Of a DNA stretch of 64,000 bases, positions 60,167-64,000 are shown in pieces. Source of the DNA: Gammaproteobacteria bacterium (GTDB taxonomy: Bacteria > Pseudomonadota > Gammaproteobacteria > Pseudomonadales > Pseudohongiellaceae); contig PASF01000005.1 of the NCBI GenBank assembly GCA_002711845.1, forward strand, positions 124,001 through 188,000. The letters run 5' to 3'. The notes beneath the pieces are model-generated. The model ran no database searches, was not told the DNA's origin, and saw nothing but the letters and a program-made list of their open reading frames with translations. The translations under genes were made by a program, and so were the position numbers. Position 1 is the stretch's first letter. The number at the start of each line of letters is the position of its first letter.

Positions 60167-60184
60167 GTTAGCGAACCTGCTAAC
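60167..60184. promoter_or_regulatory. Inverted repeat upstream of the dynamin-like gene
   Basis: GTTAGC (60167-60172) and GCTAAC (60179-60184) form a perfect 6-base inverted repeat with 6-base spacer, 30 bases before the GTG of the dynamin-like gene. It could be an operator or a small leader hairpin. The remaining ~190 bases upstream show no convincing gene. Confidence 0.3.
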
Positions 60185-60214
60185 GCCGGTGTCTGACCCA
60201 AAGGAGGAAAGATT

Positions 60215-62293
60215 GTGAAGACCGATATGCAGGCTTTTTGTCAGGAACTGTCCAGGGAACTCGAGCCTTTCGGTGATGAGCTGCGACAAGCGCTATCCGA
60301 CCTGCCTCCACGCAAAGATTTCACCAAGATTGATACTCAGGTCCTGGCGTTGCAGGAGATTCAGCAGCGGCTGTCCACGCTTAGAGCAAAAGTGAGCAAG
60401 CAAAGCACGTTTCTGCTGATTTTTGGCCCTCTCAAGAGCGGCAAATCCACCCTCATGAACGCACTGAGCGGTGCTTATGTGAGCGAGGTTTCCAGTCTGC
60501 CTGCCTACCCCGCATTGGTCTACGTTAAAAACGGCGAGCAGCGCCGCTTTGAGGCAACCGACTACGAAGGTGGCAGGCGTCAGTTCCCCGACAATGTCTC
60601 CATGGCCGAGGCCATTCAGAGAGATCATGCGCAATTGGCAGAGGCTATTGTTGCCGCGGAAAATACGGGTGAGACCTTCGACCCTCAAAAACACTACCCG
60701 CAGGCCATACGCCGGATGGATATCGAAGTGCCCGCTGCGAGCCTGGCTGAGTCCGGCTCCGTCCTGGTGGACACACCCGGGCTGTACAGCCGAATGCGGT
60801 TCGGCTATGACCAGATGACACGGGATTTCCGCGATACGGCAACGTGTGCCATCTTTGTGGTCAAGACCGACAACCTGTTCTTTGAAAAGGTATTCGAGGA
60901 ATTCGAAGACCTGCTGAGCTGCTTCAGCCGCATATTTCTGGTGGCTAACATCGATTCATCGAAACAGGACCTGAGCCCGGATGGCACCCTCAAGCCCAGC
61001 CTGGAGAGCCTTGACCCTGACAAAATCATCGATTCTTTCCGATCACTGTCCATGAGTGCGACCCTGAGCGGCGCCATTGAAAGCGGACAACTGAAAATCT
61101 ACCCTATCGATTTGCAGAAGGCAGCGACCAGAACCTTGAGCCATGGTGATCACACGCCTTCTGATGTTGCGGGAGACGAGACCTCGCTGGCGGCGCCTCG
61201 CGACGATGGCTTTGACGAGTTTGTCGCGGACCTGACCGGCTATCTGAACAGCAGCGATTACTTCCACGATTTCAAACATGACAGCCTGCGTTTGGCCCGC
61301 GACCTGTCAGACGAAGCCGGCAAACTGGTGACGGGCAATGCCGTGACAGAGTTGCGTGAGGACATCCGGGAGCAACTGGAGCGCGAACGGGCACGTCTGG
61401 CGGCGCTCCAGAACCTGGAACAGCAGAATTGGGAGCACGCTTTTAACACGCTTCAGGACACCAAAGGCCGTCTGCCCGAAGGCCTGACCGAGCTCAATGC
61501 CGAGCAACTTGAAAAGTCCTGCCAGCAACAGATTTCAGCCTGGATGGACAGCAACGAAAGCTGGAATGAATTGTTGGCGCGCCTCAATCCGCAAATTGAA
61601 CAGGAGAGCGTCCGCCAATCCAGACTGTTGCTGGAGCACCTGCAGGAACAGTTAAAAGGTGAGCACGCCGGGGCAGAATTCACCGAGACACAGCTGGCCG
61701 CGTTCCGCGACGCCGGCCTGCAGGTGGAGAAGACACTGGACGGATGCCTGCATGACCTCGGCAAAGGAACGCATGCCGTCAGTCCAAAAATGGAGGTGAC
61801 CACAGAGGATATTCCTATTACCCGTGCTATGAGCGACTATCTGAAGTTTCGCAGTCGCAGTCGGGTGTGGCAGCAGGTATTCGGTGACGACGGTGATCGC
61901 AGCGTCGAGCCAGCCGTCAAGCAATCGCGTCTTGGCAACGACAGCCTGGAGAAACTGCACGCCATAGCACGCGACGCCGTCAGTCGGCAGATGCCCGAGT
62001 TACTCCAACGCTACTCTGACGAGCTGGCGGATACGCACGTGAGCAAATGTGTTGCGGCGCTTGAGCAAAAAATCGCCGAGCTCAAGACTGCGTCCGAGAA
62101 GTCCATCGCACCGCTGGAGTCGACCATGCAGTTTTGCCTGCGGGCACAGGACGTGTTCGACCGTATCAAGGCCAGCAGTACGCACTTCAGTCAAGAACTG
62201 GGCGAGCTGCAGAGTCAGCTGGACAGTGATCAGGCGGCGGCCAAGGCAAATGAGGTCGAGCCGCGGATCCAAGAAACAGTCGAGGAGGACTGA
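60215..62293 (+). CDS. Bacterial dynamin-like GTPase
   Basis: 692 residues from a GTG preceded by AGGAGGAAA. The GTPase domain spans about residues 60-320: G1 P-loop GPLKSGKSTLMNAL near 72-85, G3 VDTPGLYS near 186, and a candidate G4 region around VANIDSSKQDL. The rest is a long alpha-helical stalk with coiled-coil stretches (about 370-480 and 590-690). No C-terminal transmembrane paddle is apparent, so membrane contact would be peripheral. Such proteins remodel membranes; some protect against phage lysis or stress. It stands alone here rather than as the frequent tandem pair. It is less GC-rich than its neighbours by eye. Confidence 0.88.
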   Translation: MKTDMQAFCQELSRELEPFGDELRQALSDLPPRKDFTKIDTQVLALQEIQQRLSTLRAKVSKQSTFLLIFGPLKSGKSTLMNALSGAYVSEVSSLPAYPALVYVKNGEQRRFEATDYEGGRRQFPDNVSMAEAIQRDHAQLAEAIVAAENTGETFDPQKHYPQAIRRMDIEVPAASLAESGSVLVDTPGLYSRMRFGYDQMTRDFRDTATCAIFVVKTDNLFFEKVFEEFEDLLSCFSRIFLVANIDSSKQDLSPDGTLKPSLESLDPDKIIDSFRSLSMSATLSGAIESGQLKIYPIDLQKAATRTLSHGDHTPSDVAGDETSLAAPRDDGFDEFVADLTGYLNSSDYFHDFKHDSLRLARDLSDEAGKLVTGNAVTELREDIREQLERERARLAALQNLEQQNWEHAFNTLQDTKGRLPEGLTELNAEQLEKSCQQQISAWMDSNESWNELLARLNPQIEQESVRQSRLLLEHLQEQLKGEHAGAEFTETQLAAFRDAGLQVEKTLDGCLHDLGKGTHAVSPKMEVTTEDIPITRAMSDYLKFRSRSRVWQQVFGDDGDRSVEPAVKQSRLGNDSLEKLHAIARDAVSRQMPELLQRYSDELADTHVSKCVAALEQKIAELKTASEKSIAPLESTMQFCLRAQDVFDRIKASSTHFSQELGELQSQLDSDQAAAKANEVEPRIQETVEED

Positions 62294-62335
62294 ATGGCCT
62301 GAAATGCTGGCACCGCAGGCGATCAACAACAGTCT

Positions 62336-63055
62336 TCACCCATGCCGTTTTTTGGCGAAGTGGCCATGCAGCGGCAGACTGATGCCCAATGTCATATAGA
62401 TCCAGCCCGCCAGGACGATCAGGGAACCCGGCGCGACCAGTGCGATGACCAACCCTGTCAGTCCTGTCAGAGCCGGTATCAGCCAGGATTCGATTTCATT
62501 ACGTGTTTCGACTACTTCGGCGGAACTCAGGTTCAGCCACTCGCGCTTGCGGTAGGCATGCCAGTAGAGTGCGCTGATCAACATGCACATGACAAAAAAG
62601 CCAAATCCGTAGATGGCAAACACCGCTCGCATTTGCGTCCACGCCAATGGAAACGGAAATGGCAGGAGTTCATTGGAAAAATAGCCAAACGCTGAGGCAA
62701 ATAACACGCGCAGTGGGTAGACAACAATCAGAATCCCACAAACCAGCACCAGGGACAGTACCAAAGACGGGCCATCTTCAAGGCCGTATCGGCGACTCCA
62801 GGCCCGATGCCCAAGCCAGAACATGATCACCTGAAAAAAGCTGGCAATAAAGGCAGGCGCGTTAAGCAATGCCTGCACGAACTCTTCGTAGTTCTGGGGC
62901 ACATCATCGACGGAGATCACCAGCATGGTGACGGCAAAGGCAAACGCCGCATCCACGAACGTATCCAGCCGGGTCATGGCTTCGCCGCGCAGGAAAAAGC
63001 GTCCATGCTGGTTGAGTTCTGCCAGGCGTTGTTGATTCCAGGGGCTATCGGGCAT
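62336..63055 (-). CDS. TMEM175-family (DUF1211) potassium channel-like protein
   Basis: 239 residues from ATG 63055 with AGGATAA ahead; the longer frame to 63109 is unsupported. Six transmembrane helices, the first with the family motif RLDTFVDAAFAFAVTMLVIS. The usual pore-lining F-S-D is here F-V-D, a change in a position conserved in most members. Bacterial TMEM175 proteins are tetrameric, leaky potassium channels lacking the standard selectivity filter. It converges with the dynamin-like gene (42 bases apart). Confidence 0.88.
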   Translation of the reverse strand: MPDSPWNQQRLAELNQHGRFFLRGEAMTRLDTFVDAAFAFAVTMLVISVDDVPQNYEEFVQALLNAPAFIASFFQVIMFWLGHRAWSRRYGLEDGPSLVLSLVLVCGILIVVYPLRVLFASAFGYFSNELLPFPFPLAWTQMRAVFAIYGFGFFVMCMLISALYWHAYRKREWLNLSSAEVVETRNEIESWLIPALTGLTGLVIALVAPGSLIVLAGWIYMTLGISLPLHGHFAKKRHG

Positions 63056-63087
63056 TGTGGTTATCCTGCAATTTCTTAATGGTCGGG

Positions 63088-63930
63088 CTAATTCGCCTTG
63101 ATCGTCCACCTCTCATCTTCGCACAGGGCGCAGTTGTCACCGTCGAACATGCGCGCAGCTTCCTCGTCGTCGCGTAATTGCATTCTTAACCAGGCGGTCA
63201 TCACGCCACGATAGCTGCCGCCGGTCTGCATGGGTGCGAAATGGGTGGCGCCGCGCAAGGTGAGCCAGGTAACAGGCACGTCGGTGTTGTCGTAGATCGG
63301 CTGCTGATGGGTGGCAGGCGGCGCGGTGACATCGTCGGCGCCCGACAGCAGCAGCATGGGCCCGTGCTGGCCGCGCACAGCAGTGGGATTGAAGCGTACG
63401 CCCTGAATATAAGGCTGCAGGGCGATAACAGTGCTGATGCGCAGGTCGCGGCCGAGCATGATGGCACCGGCGCCGCCCTGCGAGTGGCCGGCGGTGGCGA
63501 TGCGAGCCGGATCGAGCCGGCCCTGGAAGGGGCCGGGCTCACTGTTCAGATTCAGGGCATGGTCCAGACAACGCGCCATTTCGCGGCCGCTGCCGGGATT
63601 GGGGCTCATGGCGGCGACCACCACAAAACCATGGCTGGCCCAGTGCTCAAGCAGGTCGCGGTAGGAAGCAGGACTGGTGCCGGTACCATTGCCCCAGACA
63701 ATAACAGGGTGGCGACCATAGTTCATGTTGATGGGATGAAAGATTCGGCAATGCGGACCACCGCGTGTGACATCGACGCCAGCATAGACACCTATATCAA
63801 AATAGGATTGATGCAGAGCCTGATTGTCCAGCCTCGGGCCGGGCATGGCGGTGCAGGCACCAAGCACCAGGGCGCCCAGTGTGGCGAACAGGCCATAACG
63901 GACCGTGTCTTTACATCGTAGCTCAGGCAT
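63088..63930 (-). CDS. Lipoprotein alpha/beta hydrolase (chlorophyllase/PET-hydrolase-like)
   Basis: 280 residues from ATG 63930, which overlaps the preceding GGDEF stop region by 8 bases; the frame upstream is only a shadow. A lipoprotein signal (YGLFATLGALVLGAC) gives a lipidated Cys near residue 26. The hydrolase core has VIVWGNGTGTSP (oxyanion region), nucleophile elbow GHSQGGAGA, LSGADDVTAP (acid) and GATHFAPM (His). It resembles the dienelactone/chlorophyllase/cutinase-type group with unknown ester substrate. Confidence 0.88.
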   Translation of the reverse strand: MPELRCKDTVRYGLFATLGALVLGACTAMPGPRLDNQALHQSYFDIGVYAGVDVTRGGPHCRIFHPINMNYGRHPVIVWGNGTGTSPASYRDLLEHWASHGFVVVAAMSPNPGSGREMARCLDHALNLNSEPGPFQGRLDPARIATAGHSQGGAGAIMLGRDLRISTVIALQPYIQGVRFNPTAVRGQHGPMLLLSGADDVTAPPATHQQPIYDNTDVPVTWLTLRGATHFAPMQTGGSYRGVMTAWLRMQLRDDEEAARMFDGDNCALCEDERWTIKAN

Positions 63931-64000
63931 GGCGTTTTCTGCGCTGCTGCTTGACGGCATACATGGCCTTGTCGGCGCTGGCGAGCAGATCGTCTGCATC
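63923..64000 (-). CDS. GGDEF diguanylate cyclase, C-terminal end only (truncated by window edge)
   Basis: The last 25 residues of a gene entering from the right edge read DADDLLASADKAMYAVKQQRRKRHA and then stop. LL-x-x-AD-x-A-(M/L)-Y-x-x-K is the characteristic final helix of GGDEF domains; compare the ends of the three complete GGDEF proteins in this window. Catalytic motif and sensor domains are outside. The following hydrolase gene starts within its last bases, so the two are co-transcribed. Confidence 0.8.
   Translation of the reverse strand, partial: DADDLLASADKAMYAVKQQRRKRHA

Noticed and set aside
59984-60289. Possible 101-residue gene on the minus strand before the dynamin-like gene
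   Set aside because: It overlaps the start of the GTPase gene, has no ribosome-binding site or family match, and the region reads as ordinary intergenic DNA.
60215-63055. Dynamin plus channel as a phage-defence island
   Set aside because: No nuclease, toxin, reverse transcriptase, integrase or other defence gene is adjacent; the two genes are convergent and not an operon.
1-64000. tRNA, rRNA, CRISPR, IS element or prophage
   Set aside because: I looked for cloverleaf ends, direct-repeat arrays, transposase motifs and phage structural genes on both strands and saw none; a tool search could still find a degenerate element.

Overview
This 64 kb window looks like a chromosomal segment of an aerobic, probably marine or aquatic, gammaproteobacterium. 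GC is high (about 60% by eye). The window has a cbb3-type oxidase (ccoNOQP), a YaeQ protein, an Slt-type lytic transglycosylase, a PhhB-type pterin dehydratase, a TonB/B12 receptor under a cobalamin riboswitch, and several GGDEF signalling proteins. I see no rRNA, tRNA, insertion sequence, phage gene or CRISPR array. Genes are dense on both strands, and many are translationally coupled by 4-base overlaps. Genus cannot be decided from this sequence alone.

Layout. 0-5 kb: tail of a DUF1295 membrane enzyme, a long nested stem-loop with a T6 tract, a chemoreceptor, a DASS/SLC13 anion symporter and a PAS-GGDEF cyclase. 5-11 kb: secreted NHL propeller, GNAT, M20 peptidase, then an ECF sigma / membrane anti-sigma-like / DUF4097 beta-solenoid operon, and YaeQ. 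11-16.4 kb: exported leucyl aminopeptidase, M3 dipeptidase lipoprotein and YfcC-type permease in one operon (peptide use). 16.5-24.2 kb: membrane-anchored alpha/beta hydrolase, DUF2189, PNPOx-like protein, Slt, lipid kinase, ferritin-like protein and a Bax-like glucosaminidase. 24.2-30 kb: a divergent promoter region rich in palindromes, an exported DDGSGDI-repeat protein, an ATP-grasp protein, a penicillin-acylase family enzyme and an exported protein of unknown function. 30-31.8 kb: MarR regulator divergent from a membrane GGDEF protein. 31.8-35.5 kb: cobalamin riboswitch, btuB, a small membrane protein and a cytosolic cobalamin-binding protein.

35.5-42 kb holds three paralogous exported acidic proteins of 215-216 residues, each apparently with two copies of an OB-like domain, interspersed with an MFS carrier, PhhB and a PAS-GAF-PAS-GGDEF cyclase. 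42-45.8 kb: Yip1-family protein and ccoNOQP, including a 42-residue CcoQ. 45.8-50.3 kb: a HlyD / ATPase / FtsX-type export operon. 50.6-53.8 kb: small acetyltransferase, FkbM methyltransferase, membrane sulfatase-fold protein and a host-attachment/baeRF-type protein. 54-60 kb: a TetR gene divergent from a five-gene operon of formylglycine-generating enzyme, Cys-type sulfatase, exported haloalkane-dehalogenase-like hydrolase, PQQ-type sugar dehydrogenase and DoxX-like protein. 60-64 kb: a solitary dynamin-like GTPase, a TMEM175-type channel, a lipoprotein hydrolase and the 3' end of another GGDEF gene.

The most system-like loci are: (1) the TetR-controlled sulfatase operon that carries its own maturase, with an operator-like repeat over the start codon; (2) the B12 uptake operon, which lacks BtuCD but encodes a small candidate inner-membrane transporter; (3) the three-copy acidic exported protein family; and (4) the stem-loop RNA before the chemoreceptor. 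Functions are inferred from remembered family features; no database search was possible.
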